64,000 bases of DNA from Acidovorax sp. (GCA_031277855.1 JAITLO010000008.1:62001-126000); one strand, 5' to 3'. Shown: positions 1 through 7,887, numbered from the stretch's first letter. Numbers and translations are program-made. The notes: generated from the sequence alone by a model not told the origin.

Positions 1-547
1 GGCCGATGCGCTGCGCCGCCATCAGCTGACCCAGGTGGTGCTGGACCCGGTGATGGTAGCCACCAGCGGCGACCGCCTGATTGCCGCCGAGACCAAGGAT
101 GTGCTGGTGCGCGAGCTGTTTCCGCTGGCCACGGTGGTGACGCCAAATCTGGACGAAGCCAGCTTGCTGATTGGCCGGCCCATCGATGGCATTGATGGCC
201 TGGAAGACGCCGCCCGCGACCTGCTGGCGCTGGGCGCGCCGGCCGTGGTGGTCAAGGGCGGGCATCTACCTGGCGACTGGGTGGTGGACCTGCTGGCCCG
301 CAAGGACGGCCTGCGCCGCACGCTGGAGTCGCCACGCATTGCCACGCACAACGGCCATGGAACGGGCTGCACACTGTCCTCGGCCATTGCGGCCTATCTG
401 GCTCAGGGATTGCCGCTGGAAGATGCGGTGGCTGATGCGCGCAGCTATATCCTGGAGGCGATTCGCAGCGGTGCGGCTGTGCGTACCGGACATGGACACG
501 GCCCCCTCAACCACGGCCACGCTCCTTTGGCTCAGATCATTCGATAG
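1..547 (+). CDS. thiD: Hydroxymethylpyrimidine/phosphomethylpyrimidine kinase, 3' part (cut by window edge)
   Basis: The reading frame is open from base 2 to the TAG at 545-547, so the N-terminal part lies outside the window. ThiD phosphorylates HMP and HMP-phosphate in the cytoplasm during thiamine pyrophosphate synthesis. The visible part shows the ribokinase-fold signatures of the family: LDPVMVATSGDRL near the start, then VVTPNLDEA, a VVVKGGH strand and, near the C-terminus, the HNGHGTGCTLSSAIAAYLA block holding the anion-hole GTGC and the catalytic region. The C-terminal helix with GLPLEDAVADARSYI is also typical. Nothing downstream is clearly co-transcribed; the converging exbD gene ends at 808 and a shared terminator lies between them. 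The identification is confident; only the start is missing. Confidence 0.93.
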   Translation, partial: ADALRRHQLTQVVLDPVMVATSGDRLIAAETKDVLVRELFPLATVVTPNLDEASLLIGRPIDGIDGLEDAARDLLALGAPAVVVKGGHLPGDWVVDLLARKDGLRRTLESPRIATHNGHGTGCTLSSAIAAYLAQGLPLEDAVADARSYILEAIRSGAAVRTGHGHGPLNHGHAPLAQIIR

Positions 548-752
548 TTTGGGGCTGCGCCTCTTGTGGAGGCGGCCATACAGCGCTTCATGCGTTGTTG
601 CTTGCCTTTGCCGTACCAAAGTACTGTCTGCAGGCCAGCGCCGCGCCTGAAGCGCTGTCTGGCCGTTGGGGCTGGGCATCAAGGCCCACTGCATTGCGGA
701 GGCTCGCTCCGGCAGGCCGTAAATACCAGCAGACCTTTAATATCCTCTGCAT

Positions 753-794
753 AAAAAACACCCCGCAGGGCTTGGGCCTTGCGGGGTGTTTTTT
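753..794. terminator. Bidirectional intrinsic terminator between thiD and exbD
   Basis: A-run, then the arm acaccccgca, a short loop around ggcttgggc, the arm tgcggggtgt and a T-run. The near-perfect GC-rich stem with A and T tracts on both sides can stop thiD on the plus strand and tonB-exbB-exbD on the minus strand. The roughly 200 bases between thiD and this hairpin hold nothing I recognise. Confidence 0.85.
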
Positions 795-807
795 GTGGGG
801 TAGCAGC

Positions 808-1221
808 TTATTTGCTGGCGGGGTCGGTCACAAAGCCAATCTTGCGCACGCCGGCAGATTGGGCTGCGGCCATGGCCTGGGCCACGCGCTCGTAGCGCAC
901 TTCCTTGTCGCCGTGGATGTGCAGATCGGGCTGCGGGTCCTTGGCGGCTTCGGCCTGCAGGCGGGTCTTGAGCTCCTCGTCGGAGATGGCTTCCTTGTTC
1001 CAGTGGTACTGGCCATCGGCCGTGATGGACAGGCTGATGTTTTGTGGCTTGACCTGTTCTGGCTCGTTGTTGGCACGCGGCAGATCCACATTGACCGCGT
1101 GCTTCATGACCGGAATGGTGATGATGAAGACGATGAGCAGCACCAACATGACGTCCACCAGGGGCGTCATATTGATTTCATTCATCACGTCATCGCTGTC
1201 GTCTTGGGTGCCGAAGGACAT
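808..1221 (-). CDS. exbD: Biopolymer transport protein ExbD
   Basis: This 137-residue inner-membrane protein is the small subunit of the ExbB-ExbD proton channel that energises TonB. It has a short cytoplasmic N-terminus, one transmembrane helix at about residues 20-40 (PLVDVMLVLLIVFI) and a periplasmic domain. Asp23 in PLVDV sits where the proton-carrying aspartate of the family (Asp25 in E. coli) is expected. Length is normal. It is the last gene of tonB-exbB-exbD: its ATG is 3 bases past the exbB stop, and an AAAGG ribosome-binding site lies inside the end of exbB, suggesting coupled translation. A terminator follows. Confidence 0.96.
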   Translation of the reverse strand: MSFGTQDDSDDVMNEINMTPLVDVMLVLLIVFIITIPVMKHAVNVDLPRANNEPEQVKPQNISLSITADGQYHWNKEAISDEELKTRLQAEAAKDPQPDLHIHGDKEVRYERVAQAMAAAQSAGVRKIGFVTDPASK

Positions 1222-1224
1222 GGC

Positions 1225-1941
1225 TTAAGCGCCTTTCTTCAGGGGCGAGACATTGCCGCTTTGGTGGCTGTCCACGCGGGCGCCGGTGACAAAGTAGGCA
1301 TGCAGGTCGTGGGCAAAGCTGTTGAGGCCGTTGAGCACATTCTTGTTGCCACGTACCAGGGCGTTGTAGCCCAGCACGGCGGGGATGGCCACGGCCAGGC
1401 CGAAGGCGGTCATGATCAGGGCTTCGCCAATGGGGCCGGCCACCTTGTCGATGGATGCCTGGCCCGAGGTGCCAATCGCCACCAGCGCATGGTAGATGCC
1501 CCACACCGTGCCGAACAGACCCACAAAGGGAGCGGTGGAGCCCACCGAAGCCAGCACGGCCAGGCCGGACTGCAGGCGTGCGGTGAATTCGTCGATGCAG
1601 TAGCGCAGCGAGCGGGTCATCCAGTCGCTGATATCCAGTGCGTCATGCAGATGGGCGCTGGTCTTGCGGTGGTGGGCCTGGGCTTCACGGCCTTCCAGGG
1701 CCATGTAGCGGAAGGGGTTGGAAGGATCGGTGTCCAGCTTGTTCAGGCCGGAGCCAAAGTCCGCGCTGTGCCAGAAGTCCTTGGCCTGGCGGGCCTGCTT
1801 TTTGAACTTCACCAGGGCCAGAGCCTTGACGATGATGACCACCCAGGAGGCGATAGACATCAGCAGCAGCAGGATGGCCACGCTGCGTGTGACAAAGTCG
1901 CCTTGTGCCCAGACGTGGGCAATGCCGAATTGGGATTCCAT
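1225..1941 (-). CDS. exbB: MotA/TolQ/ExbB proton channel family protein (ExbB)
   Basis: This 238-residue channel subunit forms the pentamer around ExbD and couples the proton gradient to TonB. Three hydrophobic segments are visible: about residues 17-43 (VAILLLLMSIASWVVIIV), then after a long cytoplasmic loop LASVGSTAPFVGLFGTVWG, and then FGLAVAIPAVLGYNALV. The GSTAPFVGLFGTVWGI stretch is the classic ExbB/TolQ signature. An AGGAG site lies about 6 bases before the ATG. The gap to tonB is 21 bases, so tonB-exbB-exbD is one unit. Pairing with tonB and ExbD favours ExbB over TolQ. Confidence 0.95.
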   Translation of the reverse strand: MESQFGIAHVWAQGDFVTRSVAILLLLMSIASWVVIIVKALALVKFKKQARQAKDFWHSADFGSGLNKLDTDPSNPFRYMALEGREAQAHHRKTSAHLHDALDISDWMTRSLRYCIDEFTARLQSGLAVLASVGSTAPFVGLFGTVWGIYHALVAIGTSGQASIDKVAGPIGEALIMTAFGLAVAIPAVLGYNALVRGNKNVLNGLNSFAHDLHAYFVTGARVDSHQSGNVSPLKKGA

Positions 1942-1962
1942 GAAAACTCCTGAGGTGAATGC

Positions 1963-2676
1963 TTATTCGAGTACGAAATTGATGGGCACGATGTTCCACA
2001 TGCCTTCCGGGACGCCGTTGCGCTTGCCGGGAACGAATTTCCAGCGTTTGACGGCGTCGATGGCCGCCTTGTCCAGGCGGTCGTAGCCGCTGGATTTGTT
2101 GATTTCGATCTGCTGCGGCTGGCCCTGGTCGTCGATATAGACGCGCAGCACCACCTTGCCTTGCTCGTTCATGCGGCGGCTGATCGAGGGGTAGGAGGGG
2201 CGGGGGTTGTTCAGATAGGCCGCGTTGCTCGACGGCAGCTGAATCGCCGGAGGCGCTGGCGGAGCCGGGGGGGCGGGAGGCGCTGGCGGTGCTGCCGGGG
2301 CCTCCTTGACCGGAGCCGGCGTGCTGTCCAGCGTACCCGTGGGCGCGTTGGGGGCTGGTGTGGGGTCGGCAATCGCCTTGGGCAAGACCGGCTGCTTTTG
2401 CACCGGCTTGGGAGCAGGTGTGGGCTTAGGCGTTGGCTTGGGCGGTTGGGGTGTGGGGGGCGCAGGCGGCGGAGGTGCCGGTGGTTGAGGCTCGGGTGCC
2501 GGCGGAGCGATGAACTCCGCAATCACCACGGGCGGCTCAATCTGGACTGCTGGTGCCTGGCTCAAACCATGTTGCAAGGCCCATATACCCGCTGCGTGTG
2601 CTGCTGCCACCGCGCCGACGATGGTCGCCTTGCGACCAAAGCTTGCCGTGGGAGCAAATCGTTCAAGTGAAGACAT
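1963..2676 (-). CDS. tonB: Energy transducer TonB
   Basis: This 237-residue protein spans the periplasm and carries energy from ExbBD to outer-membrane receptors such as the siderophore and B12 receptors in this window. It has an N-terminal membrane anchor at about residues 17-35, a long proline-rich stretch at about 50-145 with many APPAP and PKPTPKP repeats, and a C-terminal TonB domain with YPSISRRMNEQGKVVLRVYI and the KRWKFVPG end motif. The start is the only methionine before the anchor, but there is no purine-rich ribosome-binding site: the bases just upstream are the T-tract of a hairpin (see 2686-2706). It heads tonB-exbB-exbD. Confidence 0.94.
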   Translation of the reverse strand: MSSLERFAPTASFGRKATIVGAVAAAHAAGIWALQHGLSQAPAVQIEPPVVIAEFIAPPAPEPQPPAPPPPAPPTPQPPKPTPKPTPAPKPVQKQPVLPKAIADPTPAPNAPTGTLDSTPAPVKEAPAAPPAPPAPPAPPAPPAIQLPSSNAAYLNNPRPSYPSISRRMNEQGKVVLRVYIDDQGQPQQIEINKSSGYDRLDKAAIDAVKRWKFVPGKRNGVPEGMWNIVPINFVLE

Positions 2677-2685
2677 AGGGGATTA

Positions 2686-2706
2686 AAAAGCCGGCCCTGG
2701 GCCGGC
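2686..2706 (-). terminator. Hairpin with T-tract immediately upstream of tonB
   Basis: On the minus strand the arms gccggcc and ggccggc close on a 3-base loop and run into TTTTTAATCCCCT just before the tonB ATG. It looks like the intrinsic terminator of the bfd transcript, and it occupies the tonB translation-initiation region. Confidence 0.65.
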
Positions 2707-2790
2707 AGATGCATCAGACCACCTGGGGTGGTCTGTCAAAGCAAGATGGCTCCATTGTGGCGATGCAAGCACCAAGAAGCCAGGGGTGTG

Positions 2791-2865
2791 TCAGCGTCGA
2801 AAAATCCACAAGGAACACCCCAGAACCAGAATCAGACTGCCCGTGATGCTTGCGAGGTAGGCCAT
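2791..2865 (-). CDS. Putative 24-residue single-pass membrane peptide overlapping the end of bfd
   Basis: A short frame reads MAYLASITGSLILVLG, then CSLWIFRR and TGA: 24 residues with one hydrophobic helix and a basic C-terminus, the usual design of a bacterial small membrane protein. A GGAGAG element lies about 6 bases before the ATG. It overlaps the last part of bfd in another frame, so it is likely co-transcribed and translationally coupled. I do not recognise it. Its position in an iron/TonB locus suggests a regulator or assembly aid for a membrane partner, which is inference only. Presence of a ribosome-binding site, a membrane helix and a clean stop support it; length alone would not. 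Confidence 0.45.
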   Translation of the reverse strand: MAYLASITGSLILVLGCSLWIFRR

Positions 2866-3101
2866 GCTTTGCTCTCCATGATGGATGTGGCAAGCTGAAC
2901 GGATTGGGCGGATTCGTTGTGAATGGCGGCATGCGTGCCTGTGGCACAGCATTTGTCCACCACATCACGGGCGCAGCTTTCGCAGCGTCCGCATTGGGTG
3001 GCCACGCCAAGTTCAAACTGGATCTCGTCGAACGACATGCCCGCATGCGCGTGGCGTGCGATTTCGCGGTCAGAAACCCGGCGGCATACACAAACGATCA
3101 T
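2832..3101 (-). CDS. bfd: Bacterioferritin-associated ferredoxin-like (2Fe-2S) protein
   Basis: This 89-residue cytoplasmic protein of the BFD-like family binds a [2Fe-2S] cluster and, in its best known members, passes electrons to bacterioferritin to release stored iron. The cluster ligands are visible as CVC at residues 4-6 and CGRC at 37-40; family members use this C-x-C...C-x2-C spacing. The segment VSDREIARHAHAG is typical. Extra cysteines at 43 and 51-52 are unusual. It stands alone behind its own promoter, upstream of tonB-exbB-exbD, from which it is separated by a terminator. Its presence next to TonB genes fits iron-starvation control, although no bacterioferritin gene is in the window. 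Confidence 0.9.
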   Translation of the reverse strand: MIVCVCRRVSDREIARHAHAGMSFDEIQFELGVATQCGRCESCARDVVDKCCATGTHAAIHNESAQSVQLATSIMESKAWPTSQASRAV

Positions 3102-3142
3102 GGCGTCAAGCAGTTGTGGCTGGCTGTTAAAAGATGGACTTG

Positions 3143-3172
3143 ATTATAAATAGGAATCCATCGCATTTGCAA
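3143..3172 (-). promoter_or_regulatory. Candidate sigma-70 promoter of bfd
   Basis: On the minus strand TTGCAA (3172-3167) is followed after 18 bases by a perfect TATAAT (3148-3143), about 40 bases before the bfd start. The spacer carries an AT-rich stretch with only weak resemblance to a Fur box. Confidence 0.5.
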
Positions 3173-3191
3173 TGTCTATCGCAGCCATAGC

Positions 3192-4361
3192 CTACAACTT
3201 GTGGGGTGGCCTGCTGGCAGGGCTCTGCCACAGGCAGTCCGGGCCGATGTCGGCCAGCGTTGCGCAGCCCATTTGTGCCATGCACAGCTCCAGCTCGGCG
3301 CGCAGCAAATGCAGCATATGGGCCACGCCCAGCATGCCGGCGGTGGCCAGGGCATGCAGCTGGGGGCGGCCCACCAGAACGGCCTGCGCCCCCAGAGCCA
3401 GGGCCTTGAATACATCGCTGCCCCAGCGCACGCCGCTGTCCAGCAGCAGCGGTACGTTCACGGCGTCGGCGATAGCGGGCAGCACCTCCAGTGGGCTGAC
3501 TGCACCATCGAGCACGCGGCCACCGTGGTTGGAGACGATGAGTGCATCCGCGCCCCCGGCCACGGCCTGGCGCGCGGTAGCGGGGGACAGCACGCCTTTG
3601 ACCAGCAGCGGCAGCCGGGTTTGGGCGCGCAGCCAGGTCAGGTCGTCCCAGCTGGGGGCCTGCAAGGCCAGCGGCGTGCCAAACAAGATGGGGCCCTGGG
3701 CCAGGTGGCTGGTGTGCTGGGGGGCGGGCATGCCGCGCAGATTAGCGGCCTCCACCCCATAGGGCAGGGGAAAGCCCGAGCGCTTGATGCTGGCGTCCAC
3801 CGTCCAGACGATGGCGGTGTAGCCCGCAGCCTCGGCCCGGCGCAGCAGGGCCAGCGTGTGTTCGCGCTGGGGCTGGAAGTACAGCTGGAACCAGCGTGGC
3901 CCGCCGCCATGGCCCATGTCCTGGGTGGCTTGCTGGCCGGCGGCGGCAATCTCTTCCAGCGTGTGGCTGGACAAGGTGCTCACCACCATGCCGGTCTGCA
4001 AGGCCATGGCCGCACGCATGGTGGCCAGCTCACCCTCGGGGTGGACCAGCCGGTGGTAGGCCACGGGTGCCAGCAAAATAGGGCTTTCCAGGGCATGGCC
4101 CAGCAGGGTGCTGCGGGTATGGGCATGGCGCAGATCGGCCAGGTGCCGGGGCAGCAGGCGCAGTGCATCAAAGGCAGCGCGGTTGTGCTGCAGCGTCAGA
4201 TTCTGGTCGCTGCCACCCTCGATATGGCACCAGGCATGGGCCTCCACATGGTGTATGGCTTGTTGGGCGTAGTCGGCCAGCGATTGGGTGTCGGCGGCAA
4301 TCTGTGTGCGCGCCGGCTGAATGGCTTGGCCCAGGGCGTTCAGGGATGGAGTGTTGGACAT
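3192..4361 (-). CDS. FMN-dependent alpha-hydroxy-acid oxidase/dehydrogenase family protein
   Basis: This 389-residue protein belongs to the L-lactate/glycolate/mandelate oxidase family, which oxidises 2-hydroxy acids to 2-oxo acids with FMN in a TIM barrel. Visible signatures are LLAPVAYHRLVHPEGE (FMN site), WFQLYF near 157-162, Lys255 in LLVKGVL, the catalytic His279 within SNHGGR (277-282), and DSGVRWGSDVFKAL with the phosphate-binding GAQAVLVGRP. The usual N-terminal double tyrosine before the Gly-Ala turn is replaced here by Trp-Cys-His (about 44-46), so the substrate may be atypical. It is the last gene after the receptor and PiuC gene, 15 bases downstream of the latter. The exact substrate cannot be told from sequence. 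Confidence 0.85.
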   Translation of the reverse strand: MSNTPSLNALGQAIQPARTQIAADTQSLADYAQQAIHHVEAHAWCHIEGGSDQNLTLQHNRAAFDALRLLPRHLADLRHAHTRSTLLGHALESPILLAPVAYHRLVHPEGELATMRAAMALQTGMVVSTLSSHTLEEIAAAGQQATQDMGHGGGPRWFQLYFQPQREHTLALLRRAEAAGYTAIVWTVDASIKRSGFPLPYGVEAANLRGMPAPQHTSHLAQGPILFGTPLALQAPSWDDLTWLRAQTRLPLLVKGVLSPATARQAVAGGADALIVSNHGGRVLDGAVSPLEVLPAIADAVNVPLLLDSGVRWGSDVFKALALGAQAVLVGRPQLHALATAGMLGVAHMLHLLRAELELCMAQMGCATLADIGPDCLWQSPASRPPHKL

Positions 4362-4376
4362 GGGTGAGGGTGCAGC

Positions 4377-5057
4377 TTAGGACTCAGACCACATGCGCAA
4401 CAGATTGTGGTAGGTGCCCGAGAGGGCGGAGATACGGTGGTAGTCCGGGTGGTCTATGGTGAGGTGCTGCACCGACTGGTCCAGCTCGAACAGCAGGCGG
4501 CGCTGCTCGGCCGATTTGACCAGGCTTTGCGTCCAGAAAAAGCTGGCATAGCGCACGCCCTGGGTAACGGGGTTGACGCGGTGCAAGCTGGTGCCGGGAT
4601 AGACGATGGCGTCCCCTGCTGCGAGCTTGACGCTTTGGGTGCCGAAGGTGTCCTCCACCATCAGCTCGCCGCCTTCGTACTCATCGGGCTCGCTGAAGAA
4701 CACCGTGGTGGACACATCGGTGCGCACCTTGATGGAGGTGCCGGGGATGGTGAAAAAAGCGTTGTCGATGTGGTTGCCATAGGTGCCACCGCCTTCGTAG
4801 CGGTTGAAGCGCGGCGGCAGCACCTTCAGCGGCAGCGCGGCCGACATGAACAGAGGGTTCCTGCCCAGCCTGTCCAGCAGCAGATTGCCCATGCTCTTGC
4901 CCACGGGGCTGTCCAGCGGCAGCTGCAAATTGCTTTTGACCTGCGCCGCCACATGGCCGGCCGTGACGCGGCCATCTTGCCAGGCTGCAGCCTCCAGTGC
5001 CTGGCGGCATTGTTGAACTTCTTCTTTGGTGAGCAGGGCGGGAATGCGGAGCAGCAT
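4377..5057 (-). CDS. piuC: Fe(II)/2-oxoglutarate-dependent hydroxylase, PKHD type (PiuC/YbiX family)
   Basis: This 226-residue cytoplasmic oxygenase family is found next to catecholate siderophore receptors (Fiu/PiuA). The iron site is visible as His96 and Asp98 in NHIDNAFF, and His159 in TSLHRVNPV; Arg169 in GVRYASFFW is placed to bind 2-oxoglutarate. Length is normal. It lies between the receptor gene and the hydroxy-acid oxidase, all on the minus strand, which is the arrangement I know from related iron loci. The physiological substrate of the family is not settled; a role in handling the siderophore or its breakdown products is inferred. Confidence 0.93.
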   Translation of the reverse strand: MLLRIPALLTKEEVQQCRQALEAAAWQDGRVTAGHVAAQVKSNLQLPLDSPVGKSMGNLLLDRLGRNPLFMSAALPLKVLPPRFNRYEGGGTYGNHIDNAFFTIPGTSIKVRTDVSTTVFFSEPDEYEGGELMVEDTFGTQSVKLAAGDAIVYPGTSLHRVNPVTQGVRYASFFWTQSLVKSAEQRRLLFELDQSVQHLTIDHPDYHRISALSGTYHNLLRMWSES

Positions 5058-5100
5058 GGTGTAAATAAGTGTGATGCGCAGTTATGGAAGAAGTGTGCAG

Positions 5101-5138
5101 CAAAAAAGCCCCGACAGCGGTGTGTGCTGACGGGGCTT
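5101..5138 (-). terminator. Intrinsic terminator between the siderophore receptor and piuC
   Basis: Arms aagccccg and cggggctt with a partly paired loop; on the minus strand the stem is followed by a run of T. It would end or attenuate the receptor transcript before piuC. Confidence 0.7.
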
Positions 5139-5191
5139 GGTTTCTGCTGCTGCGCCAGATCAAGTGGCGCAGCAATGGGGCGCGTGGCGTA

Positions 5192-7489
5192 TCAATAAGT
5201 GAACTTGAGGGAAGCCACTGCAGAGCGACCCGCCGCCATGGTGGCGTAGTGGGGCGAACGCACGCCGCTGTAGTAAACCTTGTCGCCCAGGTTGTACAGA
5301 TTCAGCTGGAATGCCAGATTGCGGTTGAACTGGTAGGCCATCATGGCGTCGTAACGGGCATAGCCATTGGCGCCCTTGGTGACGATGCCGCCATCCACCT
5401 TGGAGACTGCATAGGCAGCGTTGACGCTGCTTTGTGCATAAATGCCCAGGCCCAGGGTCAGCTTGTTCATGGGCTTGTAGCTGGCCCACAAACTAAAGCT
5501 GTGCTTGGGCGTGTTCACAAAGGGTTGGCCGTTAGATGCGGAAGGCGTGCACACGGAAGGTGTTCCGCTGCAGGTCTGGCCAGCCTTTTTCTGCTCGCTA
5601 TCCATATAGGTATAGCCACCAAACACGCTCAGATTGCTCAGAATCTGGCCGGTAAAGCCCAGCTCAATTCCGTTGACCACCTTGTCGCCAGCCATATAGA
5701 CGAAGCCATCAGGGTCTGTAATACGTGCATTGGTGACTTCGTTGCGGAAGATGGCGGCTGTCAGGCCCAGCTTTTTGTCCAGCAAGTCCCATTTGGTGCC
5801 CAGCTCCATGGAGCGGGTCTTTTCGGGCTTGAGGGTGGATGCGACATCGGTGGTGATGCTCAGATCTTCGTTGCCATTGCCCAGCGTGGCTCCGCCGGGG
5901 CGCGACGAGGTGCCGAGGTTGGCGTAGATGCTGCCATTGGATGCGGGCTTGTAGACCAAGCCCAGCTGGTAGTTGAACAGCGTATCGGTGCGCGAGTAGT
6001 CGAAAGCAGTCGACTTGGCGTTGGTGATCGGGTTGGTGTAGGCAGGCGCAACGTTGGAGACTTTGTAGTGGTCCATGCGCAAGCCGGCGTTCAGCAGCCA
6101 TTGCTCGTTGAACTTCAGGGTATCGAAGCCATACAGGGCAATGGTGTCTACCTTGTTGGTTTGGACACGGCCTTTGTCCCAGGCGTAATTCCAGGGGGTG
6201 GAGGCGTTGGGCGCATTCAAAGGTGTGCACCACATATTCGCAGAGGTGCATTTGCTGGTCGCGTTATCCTGGATGGCGCCAGATTGCAGGTCCGCCTTTT
6301 CCTTGGCCAGCTCCAGGCCAAAGGCATAGCTGTGACTGATGGAGCCTGTTTGCTCCTTGCCAGTGAACTCGGTCACGTTTTGCAGCGTGGTTGTCACAGA
6401 ATCGCGGAAATTGCCGCGACGCCAGACGTAGCCATTGATTGCGTTGCCCTTGCTGTCGTCAGGCTGGGTCCAGACATAGTCTTGGCTGGACCGGCTGTAG
6501 CGCAGCGTATTGCGCAGCTTGTTGGTGTCGCTGAACTTGTGCTCGACGGAGGCGGTCAGCAGATCGCTCTTCTCTTTTTCATAATCCCGGTTGAACAGAC
6601 CGTACCAGTTCTTGCGGTTGTTGCCGTAGGTGGGGCGCACCGTGCTGCCGCCAGGCAGGCCAGCCATGGCGTTATTGCTGTACAGATAAGGCACGCCGCC
6701 GTCAGGGATGTTGTCGGTCTGCAGATGTTGCCAGGACAGCGTGACCTCGGTGGGCGTACCCATGCCAAAGGTCACGGTGGGGGCAATACCCCAGCGCTTG
6801 TTCTGGGGGCCGTTGCGGCCGGGCACATCGGCGTCGTGTGCCATGGCGTTCAGGCGGAAGCCCACGCCTTCGCTCAACACGCGGTTCAGATCCAGCGTGG
6901 CGCGCTTGTAGCTGTCGGTGCCCAGGCCCACATCGCCGGAGATGAAGTTCTCGTTCTTGGCCTTCTTGGTGGTGAGGTTGATAGAGCCACCCGCGCCGCC
7001 GCGGCCTGCATAGGCCGAGTCCGCGCCCTTGATGACCTCCACCGACTCCACGTTGAAGACCTCGCGTGTGCCGGCTGCGATGTCACGTACACCATCCACA
7101 AAGGTGCTGGTTTGGGCATCCATGCCGCGAATAAAGGGCTGGTCGCCAGAGGGGTTGCCGCCTTCGCCGTTGCCAAAAGTGATGCCAGGGGTGGAGCGCA
7201 GCGCGTCCTGCAGGCTGGTGGCGCCGGTTTGCTTGATGAGTTCTTCCGAAATCACCTGTACGGTTTTCGGGGTGTCAATCAAAGGGGCGGTGAACTTGCC
7301 TTGGGGCGAAACCTCGGGCTTGAAACCGCTGGCTTCTGCGCTGGATTGCACACGCACGGTGGGCAAGGTGGCTTCGGTCTGGGCCAGGGCGGCGGTGCCG
7401 ATGAGGCTGAGCCCCATGGCGAAAACAAATGGCTTCAGCTCGCTGTGCAGGCTGTGGCCATCTTCTACTGGTGTTGTATTGCGTTGCAT
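5192..7489 (-). CDS. TonB-dependent siderophore receptor (Fiu/PiuA catecholate type)
   Basis: This 765-residue outer-membrane receptor imports ferric siderophore using TonB energy. After an N-terminal region with a hydrophobic signal segment ending in AALAQ, the plug domain starts with TPKTVQVISEELIKQTG and contains LQDALRSTPGI, PFIRGMDAQTSTFVDGVRD and VEVIKGADSAYAGRGGAGG. A 22-strand barrel follows and the protein ends in an aromatic residue (KFTY). The MQRNTTP start gives a long signal sequence, and I see no strong ribosome-binding site, so the exact start is uncertain. A Fur-like box lies upstream. Adjacency to PiuC points to catecholate or monomeric catechol-iron uptake. Confidence 0.93.
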   Translation of the reverse strand: MQRNTTPVEDGHSLHSELKPFVFAMGLSLIGTAALAQTEATLPTVRVQSSAEASGFKPEVSPQGKFTAPLIDTPKTVQVISEELIKQTGATSLQDALRSTPGITFGNGEGGNPSGDQPFIRGMDAQTSTFVDGVRDIAAGTREVFNVESVEVIKGADSAYAGRGGAGGSINLTTKKAKNENFISGDVGLGTDSYKRATLDLNRVLSEGVGFRLNAMAHDADVPGRNGPQNKRWGIAPTVTFGMGTPTEVTLSWQHLQTDNIPDGGVPYLYSNNAMAGLPGGSTVRPTYGNNRKNWYGLFNRDYEKEKSDLLTASVEHKFSDTNKLRNTLRYSRSSQDYVWTQPDDSKGNAINGYVWRRGNFRDSVTTTLQNVTEFTGKEQTGSISHSYAFGLELAKEKADLQSGAIQDNATSKCTSANMWCTPLNAPNASTPWNYAWDKGRVQTNKVDTIALYGFDTLKFNEQWLLNAGLRMDHYKVSNVAPAYTNPITNAKSTAFDYSRTDTLFNYQLGLVYKPASNGSIYANLGTSSRPGGATLGNGNEDLSITTDVASTLKPEKTRSMELGTKWDLLDKKLGLTAAIFRNEVTNARITDPDGFVYMAGDKVVNGIELGFTGQILSNLSVFGGYTYMDSEQKKAGQTCSGTPSVCTPSASNGQPFVNTPKHSFSLWASYKPMNKLTLGLGIYAQSSVNAAYAVSKVDGGIVTKGANGYARYDAMMAYQFNRNLAFQLNLYNLGDKVYYSGVRSPHYATMAAGRSAVASLKFTY

Positions 7490-7539
7490 GGTTTTGGAGT
7501 AGATGGGTCAAAAACTGACTGGCGGATTTTAAATACTAG

Positions 7540-7553
7540 TGAGAATGGTTCTT
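7540..7553. promoter_or_regulatory. Candidate Fur box in the divergent receptor/PepSY control region
   Basis: TGAGAATGGTTCTT has the AGAA-n3-TTCT dyad typical of Fur sites in this group and lies about 50-65 bases upstream of the receptor start. A second, weaker AT-rich match (GATAAATGCAATTCATTC) is at 7568-7585. Iron-repressed expression of both directions is inferred. Confidence 0.5.
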
Positions 7554-7723
7554 GAACTTGTTTGCGAGATAAATGCAATTCATTCAGGGTTGTGGTGGCA
7601 TGCCAACAGCGCAGGCGTGTGAGTGAAGGCCCGCGTTCGTGGTCACGGGAGCTTCTGTATCTGCTGAGTAAAGTAAATAAAAGTGAGATTCATTTGAGTG
7701 CTCAACACTACAATGCCCGCTGG

Positions 7724-7862
7724 CCATTTCTCGGTGCCTGGCTGCTGCGGTGCGCAGTGCCGCAGCTACACACCGAAATGGAATGGCAACCCCAATCAGT
7801 TCTGAGAAGGGCGGCAGGTACGGCTGGGTAGCGCGCTAGGGCGCTGCAGCTGGAGGCCGCCC
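7724..7862 (+). ncRNA. Two-hairpin structured leader ahead of the PepSY operon
   Basis: Hairpin I (7724-7781) pairs ccatttc..cggtg with caccgaaatgg around an inner perfect stem gctgcgg/ccgcagc (7744-7750 with 7760-7766). Hairpin II (7809-7862) pairs gggcggc with gccgccc and holds an inner stem agcgc/gcgct (7830-7834 with 7841-7845). The second ends 25 bases before the PepSY start, next to its ribosome-binding site. No known riboswitch consensus is recognised. It may be a cis-regulatory RNA or simply strong secondary structure. Confidence 0.4.
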
Positions 7863-7887
7863 GGATTTCTCTTCCTCAAGGTTTGGT

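Noticed and set aside
3143-3172. Fur box over the bfd promoter
   Set aside because: The AT-rich spacer has too few matches to the consensus to call; only the promoter elements were kept.
5084-7555. An 823-codon open frame antisense to the siderophore receptor
   Set aside because: Complement of a clear TonB-dependent receptor; low-complexity composition.
7724-7862. FMN or other known riboswitch as explanation of the leader
   Set aside because: The conserved sequence boxes of the FMN, TPP and cobalamin classes are absent; only secondary structure is visible, so it is listed as unknown.
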